From the NCBI RefSeq assembly GCF_051401765.1, contig NC_135064.1:20868001-20932000 (forward strand): 64,000 nt of DNA, given 5' to 3'. Source of the stretch: Calliopsis andreniformis (lineage: Eukaryota > Arthropoda > Insecta > Hymenoptera > Andrenidae). A model generated the notes under the pieces. It worked only from the letters and a program-made list of their open reading frames with translations, searched no databases and was not told where the DNA came from. The translations under genes were made by a program, and so were the position numbers. Of the stretch, positions 25,501 to 37,875 are shown in pieces; the first letter of the stretch is position 1; every line of letters starts with the position of its first letter.

Positions 25501-28500
25501 TTTTTTGTAAGTCAGAGATTTTTCTGTGGATCCTCTTCATTTAGTGGGGGTCTATACATACAATGTCTGTTATTCTAAAGTGATATTTTGGGTCTGTAAA
25601 TTCACGCGGTGTCGTTCACCTTGTATGTCAAATTTATCGTCTCTTTGGATTACGAACGGGAAGTCTTGTAACTATTACTCAACGTACAGGGAGTCTTTGA
25701 AACCTGTAACTCATAGTCCAAGAGCGACTTCTACCTGCTGCTCCACTGATCCACTTCCGTTGTAGAACGTCCAGATGCTCGTCGCGACAAGTCGAAAGGA
25801 AAACGTCTTTCACGAGTATAATTAATTCATACATTGCCCCGAGAATCGACGTGTATCAGATTACAATAAAAATCCAGTGTTATTAAATTTATTATCGTGC
25901 AAAAAGTAAAAAATGCCTAAGACTTCTCTTATAACTCCAAATAGAAGGACATGCATACTGTTTATGGCGTGCTGGAGAAACAATATCCTTTTATGAAAAA
26001 GATTTACTTATCAAACATAATTTTAAATTGTCAAAACAAAAATTGTTTTTCTATAGTTAAGTGTCACAGAAAGCTTCTGCCACTTCCTACTTCGTAGATT
26101 CCTCAAAAAACCCGCGAAATCAAATAATCCCACAGCATCAACTTCTACATCTCACAAACATCCAGGAAGCAAGTTATTGCGTAGTATCTTCAGTTACTGT
26201 TGATCCTAGGGCACATCATCGCCTTCTCGGTGGCGTGACAATAGAAAGATGAAGGAATTTTTCTGCAATTTTATCTGAGGCACGCATCTCGCGTGCTCGC
26301 CGACAGTAGCGATCATCCGATAAATCGTAACTCCATCTTCCTGGCGCGAGATCGACTTAATAATACAGTATTGCCGCGATGAATGTGTAAATCTTGGGAC
26401 CAAGTCTATACCTCTGACGGAATTTCATTGGCTACTGAGATCGTAGAGAAGAATATGTATTTAAAAAAAAAACAGAAATTAAAGGTCTTGGTAGTCATCG
26501 AAGTTTAAACACCACCTTATGGCTTATATACAATATTAACACAGTTTACATTTTTTTTAAATTTTTGATTCTTTTTATGAAACTTTTATCACAATAGTTA
26601 TAGAATCTTCCTAATTAAAATGAGACCAAAATAACATAATTTGGATGATATTCACTTAGTAAGTCTAAATAAATCAATATGTTCCAAATTATGTTAGGTT
26701 TAGGTTCAGTTCAACCTTCAGAGGGCAAGGGTGACCCACAACTAAGCCAAGTTATCCAACAAATGATCGGCTCCCTAAAGGTTACTCAAAAGAATCCAAC
26801 AAATGACAACATGTTCCTTAAAAAAAAAAAAAATCAACAAGCTACGCTGACCTTCAGTCAAGTATCAAGCATCATGTCCTATCAAAGCCAAATTAATCAA
26901 CAGACTCCAGCAGAAACTTGCCTAGTAATAGAACTAAAATTTTCACATTCACCTTGGGTATCTATTTCACATTTCTCGCTATAATACTGCAATCGCGACC
27001 ATCCACTACCTCCACACGTCTGTTCCAGAGACCTGAGAGGTGCTCAGCTGGCGATCTGGTGGAGCTGGCCATTGTCATCCCTGATGTCTTTGGGCCTCTG
27101 TTTCGCTGGACTGGCGATATACACGAAATATCGCGGCTGCGACCCCCTCACGATCGGCAGGATCAGTTCGAACGATCAATTAATGCCGCTTTACGTGATG
27201 GACATGCTCGCTGGTTACCCAGGCATACCGGGCCTCTTTATAGCTGGCATCTTCAGCGCTGGATTGAGCACTATCTCCGCCACGGTGAATTCCCTCGCCG
27301 CCGTTATACTCGAAGATTTTATCAAACCCCTTTGCCGTATAAGGTGAGAGTCGTAGGATCGCGGAACGAGCCGAACTTATGACGCGTTTGTCAATTACGC
27401 TTGAGAGGTGGACGTTAGAAAGCTGGGACTTCGGAGAGAGGACATGCAGGGTGTTTCGAAAGTTGGGTCGCGTTTGATTGGGATTGGGGAAAGTCGTGGC
27501 TTTGGTGTTTCAGCGTGCAATGTTAATAAGGGGACGTTTTTAATAGCAGAGTTGGTTAGACTTAATGGAAAGTGGAAAGGTAGATGTGAGGTACAGCTGG
27601 AAGCAAATTGGGCCTGGCTGGATTGATGGATATATGATCCTGGAACTAGTGTCCTCTCGATTTAAGCGCAGAAGACTATAATTTATCTAAGAATTAGAAA
27701 TTAAAAATTCATTCTAGAACTGGAGGCAAAAAATGTAACCCTCGAATGGTCTAGTAGTCTAGCCTGGACTCGTCTGCTCAGAATTTATGGTCTAGTGACC
27801 ACACTAGTGTATGGATTCTTGCGATTCGAGTTCAATGTATTATTGAACTAGAAATTCGTGTCTAAGTTTAGTGGCAGCTTTTGATGCAATTTCAGCGCTC
27901 TTCGTCCATTTATTAAGAGGAAACAAATATCACATTTGCTTTATTACCTTGCTCCGTCATCGACGATCTCTAGATATTTCTTAAAGTCAGTTGACGTGAC
28001 ATGAACTCTCATTAAATGATAAGTCCGTTTTATATAATTGCTTGGGCCTTGATACATTCACATGTGACCTCGTTTCCTGCAACCATCAGGATTCTACCGT
28101 ATTATTAAAATATGTATCTAATTACATACCAAATATTGTAACAGAAATCGAGGAGTTCCTTAAACAAGTCTCCTATTTTTCTATTTCTACAGACTCTAAA
28201 CGAACTTTCCTCTTTTCTATCTCCATAAATTCTATTCCATTCTTCTTCCATTTTTTCATATCTTTCTAAATCCCAGTTCTAATCTAAAACCTGATTGATT
28301 TCAGGGGAAAGGTGATCACTGCGACTGAATCGATAATCATCAGTAAGATCCTTGCTCTCATAGTCGGCGTAGCGTGCATAGCTCTAGCGTTCATGGCACG
28401 TTTTCTCGGTGGGCTGCTCCAAGCAGCTCTAACAATTTTTGGTGTAGTCGGCGGGCCAGTGTTTGGTATGTTCACTCTGGGCATGTTCACGCAGACAGGC

Positions 28501-29396
28501 AATCAAAAAGGCGCGGTCATTGGACTGCTGTTTAGCCTGGTCTTCTCCTTGTGGATGGGATTCGGTCAGCCCAAGCCGCCGATTCCAAAGCTGCACGTCT
28601 CCACGTCTGAATGCAACACCACTGCATATTACGACTACGCGGAACTGGCCAACTCGCATTTCAACAGCCAGTGAGGAATTTCTCTGATATTTAATGACTA
28701 CACATATTTTCAGTGCCAACTTTTATACGTATTCTTCAGCTCGAAGGAATTCGATATGATCGTTGTTACGAATTATGGTGGCTACTGTTTCAGCCTATTT
28801 CTCTAGATTCAAATATTTATAGAATTTTGTAGACAAGTATTGGCAAGTAATTATTTATTTTATCACGTTCAATTTATGTTTTATAAAACTATTTTAGTAT
28901 AACAATTATCGTTACTATTTACATACTTGCTTCAATGCAAGTGTTCGTGAATTATCGTGGTCGTAAATTGATGAATAAGTAATAGATAAATTATCACTAT
29001 TAAACTACTACTGTGTATTACACTCTGAGATTACAAAATTGCTGTTACAACAGCTCTATGTGTAATAAGTTATTACTAATAACATAATGTAACATAATTG
29101 CTTTTGTGGAAACGGTCGATAAATCATGATTATTTTTCTATTTCAGACAAAGCAACGATGACTCATATTTCTACCTTTACCGTATTTCATACATGTGGTA
29201 CTGTCCCATTGGGTCCGTCCTCAGCTTCGCAGTAGGATGGATTCTGAGCTGGATCTCGAATTTAATTCTGAACGAAGAACCGAAGGAGCTGGAGCCCAAT
29301 CTATTCACTCCATTCTTGGCGTCGATATTGCGTAAAAAACGATTGAAGAATTCCAGCGAATATCGTAGTACGATAGTGTTGGATAAGATTTCTTGA
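22399..29396 (+). CDS. SLC5-family sodium/solute symporter (SMCT/SMVT-like), complete, 7 exons
   Basis: Exons 22399-22509, 23118-23339, 23723-24063, 25036-25155, 27029-27343, 28305-28670 and 29147-29396 join without a frame break into 1725 bp, 574 residues plus stop. All introns are GT-AG. The protein has the multi-helix layout of the SLC5/SSF family, about 13 membrane segments. Visible family motifs are the E-Y-F-V-A-N-R-S segment (38-45) after the first helix, YLQKRFG (112-118), YSTIGGIKAVLITDVFQ (170-186), DPTVRHTWWSLTFGG after the helix-5 loop, LYGSNQVQVQR, CDPL with DQLMPLYVMD (302-323) and GLFIAGIFSAGLSTISATVN (333-352). By family analogy, S345/T346 in the last motif fall where helix 8 provides hydroxyls to the second sodium site. 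An N-glycosylation sequon NTT (474-476) sits in the late extracellular loop. By family it is a plasma-membrane Na+-coupled importer of monocarboxylates, vitamins or similar small anions. Insect relatives include Drosophila rumpel, bumpel and kumpel. The exact substrate cannot be read from the sequence. Confidence 0.93.
22510..23117 (+). repeat. SLC5 intron 1 with degenerate TACTGGGACATT repeats
   Basis: From about 22670 to 23080 the intron contains several related blocks: gtcccaatacttg, gtcccagtagctgag, ctactgggacatttat, ctactgggacatttgaa and gtattgggacattca, spaced very roughly 40-100 bp. Both orientations of the word (gtcccagta / tactgggac) occur. It looks like an old decayed minisatellite. 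Confidence 0.5.
23118..23339 (+). CDS. SLC5 symporter exon 2 (residues 38-111)
   Basis: Acceptor gcgacag, donor gtgagt at 23340, 74 whole codons. It encodes EYFVANRSMQVTPVAIG, then SYLSAVSLLG and ENYAYGTQY, the second and third membrane segments typical of SMCT/SMVT-type SLC5 proteins, and ends KIGNASAFE. Confidence 0.92.
23723..24063 (+). CDS. SLC5 symporter exon 3 (residues 112-224 and two bases of 225)
   Basis: Starts YLQKRFG after the acceptor cttccag and runs to LEFD plus AA. The donor is gtgaatg at 24064; reading through it would hit TGA at once. It carries the family signature YSTIGGIKAVLITDVFQ (170-186) followed by a long hydrophobic helix (SLLMLTAIIMIIVTAA). Confidence 0.92.
25036..25155 (+). 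CDS. SLC5 symporter exon 4 (residues 225-264)
   Basis: A 120-bp exon between acceptor cattcattcag and donor gtgagtac. The split codon AA-C gives Asn225, then ISLDPTVRHTWWSLTFGG and FFTYLSLYGSNQVQVQR, a strongly conserved SLC5 stretch. It ends LTI plus AA. Confidence 0.92.
27029..27343 (+). CDS. SLC5 symporter exon 5 (residues 265-369 and part of 370)
   Basis: Acceptor tctgttccag, donor gtgagag at 27344. The split codon AA-A gives Lys265, then DLRGAQLAIWWSWPLSSL. It contains CDPL, DQLMPLYVMD and the helix-8 motif GIFSAGLSTISATVNSLAA, then LEDFIKPL. This exon holds the most diagnostic SLC5 residues. Confidence 0.93.
28305..28670 (+). CDS. SLC5 symporter exon 6 (residues 370-491 and part of 492)
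   Basis: Acceptor gatttcag, donor gtgaggaa at 28671; reading on would give TGA immediately after Gln. It contains three hydrophobic segments, including IISKILALIVGVACIALAF, then GGPVFGMFTLGMF, then an extracellular stretch with the NTT sequon at 474 and a tyrosine/acid cluster (AYYDYAE). Confidence 0.92.
29147..29396 (+). CDS. SLC5 symporter exon 7 (residues 492-574 and stop)
   Basis: Acceptor ttctatttcag. The exon opens QQSNDDSYFYLYRISYMWYC, continues with the last membrane helix (IGSVLSFAVGWILSWISNLIL), and ends in a basic cytoplasmic tail (LRKKRLKNSS) before TGA at 29394-29396. Confidence 0.92.
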
Positions 29397-29426
29397 TGAT
29401 CATTTACTGGTGGACATTAAATACGA

Positions 29427-29584
29427 AATAAAATGGTTCTGTCTGAGTCCATCATACGTCGATTCTGCGCACGTAATTTCATACCGACGTAAACAGATAA
29501 TTGAACTGTTTTCTCGATTTACGATCCCTCGATGACGATCGTGACCTTGATTTATGATCATTCAATTGCACACTGCTTAATAAA
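29427..29584 (+). terminator. polyadenylation signals of the SLC5 gene
   Basis: Two AATAAA hexamers follow the stop codon, at 29427-29432 and 29579-29584. Either gives a 3' UTR of about 50-210 bp. The second is followed by a T-rich stretch (gcttgattttctactcg) and is the likelier main site. Confidence 0.6.
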
Positions 29585-30079
29585 GATTCTGCTTGATTTT
29601 CTACTCGAACGTTGATTTAAATATATACCATGCACTTCTCTTCTATCTGTTACAATTACCACCTAATGGGACCTCTCTTCGCTCGATGTGACTTTTTGCA
29701 GAATACTTCGTAAAAATCTTAATTTTGATCTCAATATTTTCCGTTCTTTGAACTGACCTAGCACGACTAAAATACAGGACGTCCCACAACTGGTGGACCA
29801 AGTAAAATGACACTGACTCTACATGAAAAAATAAGTCAGAAATATAGAACAAACTTTCCTGCTATTGTGCTCTTGAAAGATAACAAAAAGGGACTTATTA
29901 GCATCAGTCACATTAGCTCTCAGGTACATAACTATTCTCCCACACCAGCTTAGTCCAAGCTCCCTATACAACACTAAAAATACACTATTTTCAATCCACC
30001 CAATCAGAAACCTCTTAAAACATCCCACAAACCCAAACACAAGTCCCATCCAGAACCAAAAAAATCACCAAATTCGCTC

Positions 30080-30640
30080 ATTCTCTACGCGACACCCACA
30101 AAGGTCCTCTCATTTTCCCGCCTCGAGAGAATCGATCGCAGAAGAGGCCCAATCCTCTGGCTCGTCCTTCACCCAAAAACGACGGCGTCGTCGTCCGAAT
30201 TCGAGGAAGGAGACACGCGTCGCGCAAAGGGGAGCCTCGGCGCGGCGATCGTCGAAAAATCGTAATCTCGGCGATCGGGGGGCCCCGATTCCTCGAAACC
30301 ATGGCCGATATCGGTTTCGCGGCGGCTTGGGCCCGCTTCCTCTCGGAATTCCTACGGCCGAGGCGAGCCGAGCCACGAGGCGAAGAGCTCCTCTGCTCCT
30401 CCCTGCGCGCGGCGGGCAGACGTAAACACCGCGGACCACGGGTGTGCTGAACGTTTACCGAAACGTTCGCAAATCACGATGGAATGCCGTCAGACTGGTG
30501 TTCCCGTGCGCGCCATACGGTGACATACAGAACGAAGCAACGACCCGTGCACTGTGCAGCGCTTACGTAAGGAAATAACGCCGAGTGGACCACCTCGAGG
30601 AGGCTTTCGTTTCGATTGGCCTTTGGTATGTCAGGAGGAG
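30080..30640. promoter_or_regulatory. strong CpG-rich island
   Basis: One of the most GC-rich blocks in the window (gcgcggcgatcgtcg, ggggggccccgattcc). It lies about 0.5 kb past the SLC5 polyadenylation site. It could be a promoter of an unseen transcript or a distal regulatory element. The open frames of 70-110 codons on the minus strand show no known domain. Confidence 0.3.
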
Positions 30641-33600
30641 CATTGTTGCCTGGCCAGGGGATCGAAATCTTGTGTCAGGGCAGAGGTTTCAGGCGGGTAT
30701 TTGGTCTACTATTGGCTTTTAAGAAAAATTGGGACTCATGATAGAATCTTCTTCTCGAGTCAGCGTAGTTTATTTGAGGAAGGAAAGAGAAAGATGCAGT
30801 GATGAGTTTGTTTTTTTATGTATAGGGTGTTGTGAATATAGTTTTCTATGTTTTAAGGGGTGCTGCAAAAATCTGAGATGCTTGTAGGAAATGAATCATG
30901 GATTTTTGTAGGTCTATTATAACTTAAGTGGAAAGGATAGAGTAAAGTATATTCAGAATTTTTTGCTCGATTTCTGCTCTAGTTCCCTTCAATGCATGCG
31001 TGGGATCCTGTTAATATTAGTTTAATATAGAGATATGTTATTTTTAAGATATTACTATTGCAACACGAAAACAGAGCAGATACTATGTTATAGGACATTT
31101 TCTGCTGCAATTCTAATTCTCACTACTCCTTCAAATATTGAATTCTATATTTGTGCTCCAATTTAGACGCCCTACCATTTTGTGCTCTAATTTCGACCCC
31201 CTACCACCTCTTAAAATACTATATTTATCATACCTTGTATATCTCTACCTACGTCTTACAACATAGTAAAGAAAATGTATATAAGAATATACTCTATATT
31301 CCTACATTAATGTATTTCACGTAATAATATCACGAGAGATACTTCAATACTTTTTGCATAATAAAGTTCCTTGAAAAATGTTTCTATCTGTGTTTCGCGA
31401 ATAATCTATATAGTTGTTTTCGGTACTCGCAATCGTCAACTTTCGTTGAACTTTTGAAACAGTACCTCTCTGAACACGTCGAGTCGACCACGGTTGAGCA
31501 ACAACCTGTGTCTCTCTTCGTCTGTAATTGCGTTACGCAATTCACGCGTGCCATGCACTTTGGTTGTTCCTCGGTATTTAACAAAAAACGCAGAGTATCG
31601 TGGATTATGTAACAATTCTATCTGATTAGATTTCTGTCTAAAATGGAATGCTGGCAAAAAAAGTAACAAAAAATAAGAGGATAATAATATTAATAGCGAT
31701 TATGAATGAGGATTGATTGAGGATTATGCTACCCGCATGTGTTAAGAACCCAATGAAAAATACAAATACACTGGAAGCCAACACTTTCTCTACTACAAGA
31801 CTGATCATATGGCAATTCATTATTAAATTCCAAGTATTTATGCATTTATAAGAAATTCTAGCATACAGAAAAGTACAAGATAGACATAATTCACGAAAAT
31901 ATACAAAGCATTCAAAGTACACATTTATAATACTATTCCTTAAGAGGAAACAAGATCTGTATCTAGGCTCGACTTCTACAGTCATATTTATGAAAACATG
32001 AATTTGCATAAAAATTCGCAGTTTATGCCTCATCATTCTAGACACATACAGAAGTAAATACTGTTTTATCTCCTACTGTTTTTATACCCTTCATATTTTA
32101 AAAAAATAATTTTTTATCACACTCCAAGCCTCTGACATTAAAATTCTAACAGTAAGTATTACATGATTCCTGCGTCATAAGAGGAAATACTAAAATCTGT
32201 TCCTCTTACTTAACCAATAAAAATGGTTTCGACTCCACTACCATCACGCTACAGCCGTCGTTACCAGCGAGAAATGCGCTGCTTATGGTGTGCCCGTGAA
32301 TCAAGAACGACCGGCATTTTCCACCATAAACTCTGAAATTTCCGCTAATTGAACTCGTAAAGAATCCACGTAATTTTTCTGTTTCTTTCTTCCCGTCGAT
32401 TCGAGTGAAGCCCGGTAATAGACTACTCCGGAATAGATTAGAATCAGAACAACGGGAGTCGGGAAACACTACCAAGAATCGCTGCGAAATTACACTGGCA
32501 TTCGCGTCGGTATTCGTGCCAGGTAATACCGCGAAGATTGAGTCAGAAATAATCTTTTGCAAATACTCTCGATATGCAAGCCGTAACATCCGACAAATGT
32601 CCGAGATTAAAACGATTAATGACTTCATTTTTCCCCTGGAATCTCATTTACAATGCTTATACATTTTTTACGGAATTTTTTAATCCTGCATTTAGATCAT
32701 ATTGCAGGAAGAATTTCGTATTAATGTAAAATACTGGCAGTAGAGTAATCACTTGTTTTTGCGTTTACGGAATTTAATTTTCTGTCTGCTTGAGAATGTT
32801 TTAATTTCTCTGTTTTGCAATGTTAGATTCAACGCTATACTTGTATCATTAAGAGTTTGTTTTTTGACCGATTCGGTGATTTTATCGAATCGATAATGAG
32901 GCAGGGTTCACAGGATTCAGATGTTTTCCTTCTTGAAGATTTTTTTAGATTCTTATTTTTTCTGTGGGTCTAATTTTTTATTCTGTGTAGTGACCCTTTT
33001 TTCGTTTCAATTATTTATAATTCTATATTCATTTTTTTCTCTTCGTATTTACTGAGCATAGGGTTCAGTCACACTATACTAAATCAGTCAATTTATAACT
33101 CATACACTTAGGAATTTACAATGAATGGGCAAGGAAAATACAGAAATATGTGAACTTCTGCTACCTTCGATTATCATAAATTTAAGAAAATCGCCGAATG
33201 AGTAAAAAGACTCCATCGCCAGAACTATCTGTACATACTTACAGGAATTCATCTATCTCGAGTGGCTTCTCAAATTGTTTTCTAAATTACTATCTGAAGT
33301 GTGAAACGAGTTATTATCTACTTTCTCTTTTAACACAGCTGTAACACAAACAAGTTTGTGAACATTTTTCAGCCTAAGCCCAGATGGATTACAAATGATC
33401 TTAGAAATCGAACTCGACAAGTGTCCATCACCATAGATCTCGAAGCTTCCTATTTATCATTACAGAAAAGGAATAACATCCCCTCCCCAATGCTGCGTGG
33501 TAAGCAGAAACAATAGCCGCGTTAGTTTTTACACAGAACAGAGCGAAGAAGCGTGTATCGCCGCGGATGTGACTTCTTGCCAAGCGTTCCCTGTAATTAA

Positions 33601-36389
33601 ATGAAATAATCGAGTTGTGGCGTTGCACCGCGTCGACCCGCGTTCCCATTATAATGCCGCGCATTCCACGGATGAAACGAGTCTTTCTCTCAGCACGTAC
33701 CGCGTCTACATGGAATACGGAATGCGCAAATGATGGATCACATGCGAATTCGCGCTCTTATTCGCCCGTTGCCCCCTCGTTTTAACCCCTGGCTCCCTGT
33801 TTCTCGAGCTCTGCAGGGAGGCGTGAAGTCGTAAGGTGGGAGGGAGTATTCTCTTCCTCCCTGAAGAGGATACTTTGATTTCTGTATTGAAAGAAGAGAA
33901 TTCGCCCCTTCAGACTGTGACAGAATACTTTTTGGATCTTCATTTCTTCGCTGTAATGAGCATGTATACACGTTTCATGAGGAGGCTGCTACGAGTGCTA
34001 TGAACGTGTATACGTACCATGATAGTAGAGTATTCGGATCATACGAGACTCATTCGTCAAAAGTATGCAGCAGTGAAAGGGTTAAACAGTCTAGAGCTCA
34101 TTTTTCGAGCTTAAACACTCTGAGGCGTCTGTGCAGCACATGGACTCTTATTTGAACAGACTGAATTTCGATGAACATCCTATTACCACTAAGAAGACTT
34201 ATAATTACAGAACACTCATAAATACAAAACCTAAAATATTCGTAAGAATTCCATAAGACAACATGAGATGCGCAGGTACCCGAAAATCTTAAAAAACTAT
34301 TGCAAAATATTCTGGAAAATATTCAAAATTATCCACAGATGCGAGCAACTCAATTTTACATTTTTCTCTAGTTACCTGCCTATCGCTTTTATCCATGCAG
34401 AGCATCAGTATCGGTATCCAGCAGCAAACAGGGGCTAGCGAGCACAGCGCAGGCGTTGCACAGGAATCCCCCCAGGATATGGGGTAAACGCGGGAGAGAT
34501 AGCCAGCAGGGGATTTTTTCGACCTCACGAGGCACACATAGTTTCCACGGCGAGCTGCCGTTCCATTTCCTCATACCGTGCATACGTGCCTAACGAGCAA
34601 CGCGGCATAATGCGCATAACGCCATTATAATAAACTTCGTACTCGCTCATTCACGCGCGTACCGAGGGAGCCAGCCTGCTGGCCAGTGGAGCGTGAGCGA
34701 GTGTTGGTGCACATGCGCCACGCTGCGCCACGCTGCGCTCGCGAGCAGGGGTATCCCCCTTGCACGGGTACGCTAAACCGCGAGGATGCACGCCATTCCT
34801 CGCGAATTTATGCTGAACAGTATTTTTCACGGGGAAACAGGGTACGAGAGTACACGGGGGAATTCGTTAGTGGATAGTTCATGAAGATCTCGTGTAAGTA
34901 CGGGGCAGTAGTTGGAGATGCCTAGGTGGAGTGGTTGTTAGATCAGTGGTGAGGCATTTTGCTGGGAATTTTTGTTAACTTCGTGTTAACTTGGTTGAGT
35001 ATCTATGGTGTAGCGTAACAGGGTTAGAGAATGGTAATTTGTAGTGTACAGTTTTTGTCGTTCGTGTTATAGTCGTTTTTTTTTTAAGATTGATGATTCT
35101 GTGGTGGTTATTCTATTTTTTCGATGGAGATAATTTTGAGCTGAATGAGTAGACGATATTAATTTCTCAGCGATAGCGAATTCTTAACCGCTGAAGCACT
35201 ACGCAAACGGAAATGAAAATTAGTAGCTTCTCGGTGCATACTTTAGTCCATCAGACTCTCAGATAATTCATTTCTCGTTAACGTCATGCTGGTCGATTAA
35301 TTAAAAAAATAGCGACCCAGATATTATCAAAGGCTGACCATACACACGCTAACGAACGCTCAGCGCTTGGGTACCGATTATTAAACACTTAACGATCGCG
35401 CTTATAACGCGATATTATCCGAACAATGAGGTAACAAATTAAATCAACCCATGGTAATTGCTACATAAAACAGGCAGCATTATGAAGGATTCATGAATAT
35501 GCATACCGATGCATAGAACGGTTCCCATGGTTATCGTCTGGCTCGCGCGATTCCATCGATGATAATGACCATAAGAGAAAAGTGCAAAGTTCATTGTGCG
35601 AAGGCACGCAGAAAAACCGGGATGACTTTCGAGTTAGGCCTGGGAAACCTACGCTTGGCAGCAGTCAAGTTTTTCACCCTGCAGGATATAATGACGGAAG
35701 GAAAATGCTTTGCGACTATATACGTATACTTGTGAATATCTGCATATTAACACAATCGAATCATGCTGACGACAGTTTGCAATAGTAATTATAATACTAG
35801 AGTAAATCTTGAATAACTGATGCTTCAGATGTTCCTCAGAATATCTCTTATTGAGACAAAAGTGACACCAATGGATCGCTTGTATTTTCTTAATAAAGAT
35901 TCAGAATGAAATCAAATTTTTAATAATTCGGAATTATGTGAATTGAAGAATTTTTTAGATGTAACATGTCAAATTTAAACCAGGCTGAAAATGATTGAAA
36001 CCCTAACTCTACAAATATTTTAAGAAGATAAGGGACCATTAACTGTATTAATTCTGGAGAACTGCTGTCTTAGTATATCACAACTTAAATATTAACAAAA
36101 GTGAATACAGTTTGGTAATTATCAAAAAATTCACTTGAAATACGCGCAAGATGTGTCTGATGTGAGTTGACATATTCTACTGGCGTATCCTACTGACATC
36201 GCCGCGCCTGACCTAGCTATTGCATACCCACAGTAGAATAAGTCTCTAGTCAGACACGATTCACGCAAACTTCAGGCGTCGTCCTAATAACACAATAACT
36301 CTAAAATAAACTCTCAAACGTAATATCGTCATTCTCGATTTTTGTTCTATTTCAGCATGTAGAATCGAAAATCTACTCAGAAGACTTTC

Positions 36390-37210
36390 AAGAAATCCGT
36401 AGGATAATCTTTCTCCGCGTGGGGTTCCATATTCCCATCCTCTCCTCTACCTGCATACCTCTCGTGTTAAGCCTGGGCAGTTCCCAAGCGCGCACCCGCG
36501 GCAAGAGCGTGCTCGTCGTGTTTCCGTGGTTTCCGTACGCGGAACAGTTGTTCCTGGTCGAGGGCAGAGCCGAGGGAACAAGAACCCGAGGATTCCCGAT
36601 TGATTTTCTCGGTTCCATGTTTAAGACACGTCGTTAATTGCATAAGTATTAGTTCCAGCGAGTGTACCAGCGAGCTAACGAGCCATCCGATGCACGTTGC
36701 ACGCGGCGTCTCGGCGCATACTACAACTATGCGTGCACGGATCGACGGGCACGCGGGTAATTGAAAGGCAGACTTTACGCCGCACACGGGGCCCCTTCGA
36801 TGGAAACGAAGAAACCGAAATGACTGGCTACGCGAGACCAGCCGTTTAACATCGATAGGAACGGACTGCCGTATCTTTACTCTTATTACGGATGCCATCG
36901 ATCAAGCGGCATGGAACGATCACGCGAGGCAAGAAATGTCTTCGTCTACAATTTTCCGCGGCCATCTACGACGCGGTTCGTTCATCCGAATCGGTACACC
37001 CTGAACGGATGTGATTCATACGTTTCAATTATTCACCTGGCCACGACGACGTGCCCGATAAGGATAAAACCTGTTCGCATGAAAATAACTGCATATTCAT
37101 TCTGTAGAGAAATTACGCGCGCTATGCAGAGTTGCGTTAACGATGAAAGGAACGGATGCCTGTCTAGTCGACGGCTGGTTCTCTCGATTAATGGAAATGG
37201 TTACGCAAAT
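36390..37210. promoter_or_regulatory. CpG-rich island
   Basis: About 800 bp with many CpG words and a short hairpin near 36716 (gcgcatactacaactatgcgtgc). No coding support on either strand. Confidence 0.25.
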
Positions 37211-37700
37211 GTGCCGAGATAGCGTAAGATTTTCGACGGTGTTTTGCTTTATGTAATTCTCAATGGAATTTCGAGAGACTGATATGGGAGCGGTTGTATG
37301 GGATTGTTGAGCCTTGCGAAATGGGGCAGCTTGGAATTCGACGTGATTGTATAATAAATGGTTTACCCTGGTCAATTAATTGTGCATAGTTAGTGGATTT
37401 TAGTATGGAGAAGTAATACGAATTCGATACAAGATATATATGTATCTACCGTGATGTAATGGCGCGGTGTTACAGGGTAAGTTCATTAAATGAGATAATT
37501 ATATCACTTCGTCTGTGTGTAAGACTAATCTCTTAGTCCTAATCCATTTGCATTTCCTTATTATTATATTACATGAAAAAGTAAGTATAAAAGAATTTTT
37601 ACGTAGGCTTTTTTAACAGTCAATTTTCTATCGAACAAGTATAAACATTTTCTGGATGAATTCAAGTCAAAGTGGGGCATACTTTCGATATTTACCTATA

Positions 37701-37875
37701 CAGGGTGACTTAAAACACGTGGGCATAATTAAAGAATAGCTTAAGCTTAAATGAATTACATACAAAATTAAATACACTCAACTAAAGCAACATTTCCTAT
37801 ACCTAACAGTTTTTCATTATTTTTACCCTTTCAATTTATCCTTAAATCTACACTCACTTGTTTTGGGTCACTCTG
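37701..37875. mobile_element. short MITE with terminal inverted repeats and TA target duplication
   Basis: The left end CAGGGTGACTTAAAACACGT and the reverse complement of the right end CAGAGTGACCCAAAACAAGT match at 16 of 20 positions. The element is 175 bp, AT-rich inside, without coding capacity, and flanked by TA on both sides (37699-37700 and 37876-37877), as expected for insertion by a Tc1/mariner-type transposase. Confidence 0.7.

Larger units (their letters stand above)
24064..28304 (+). other. SLC5 introns 3-5, AT-rich, no further coding evidence
   Basis: The introns between exons 3/4 (24064-25035), 4/5 (25156-27028) and 5/6 (27344-28304) are AT-rich. They contain a poly-A run near 26821 but no convincing additional exon. 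Open frames of 60-100 codons here (for example 26679-26984) have no recognisable family. Confidence 0.6.

Noticed and set aside
29776..29830. cagg-acgtcccacaactggtgg, similar to the ends of some insect transposons
   Set aside because: Only one end is visible and no partner terminus or target duplication could be found.
30110..30439. Minus-strand frame of 109 codons in the 30-kb island
   Set aside because: Arg-rich composition typical of CpG islands and no family resemblance. Noted as a possible promoter rather than a gene.
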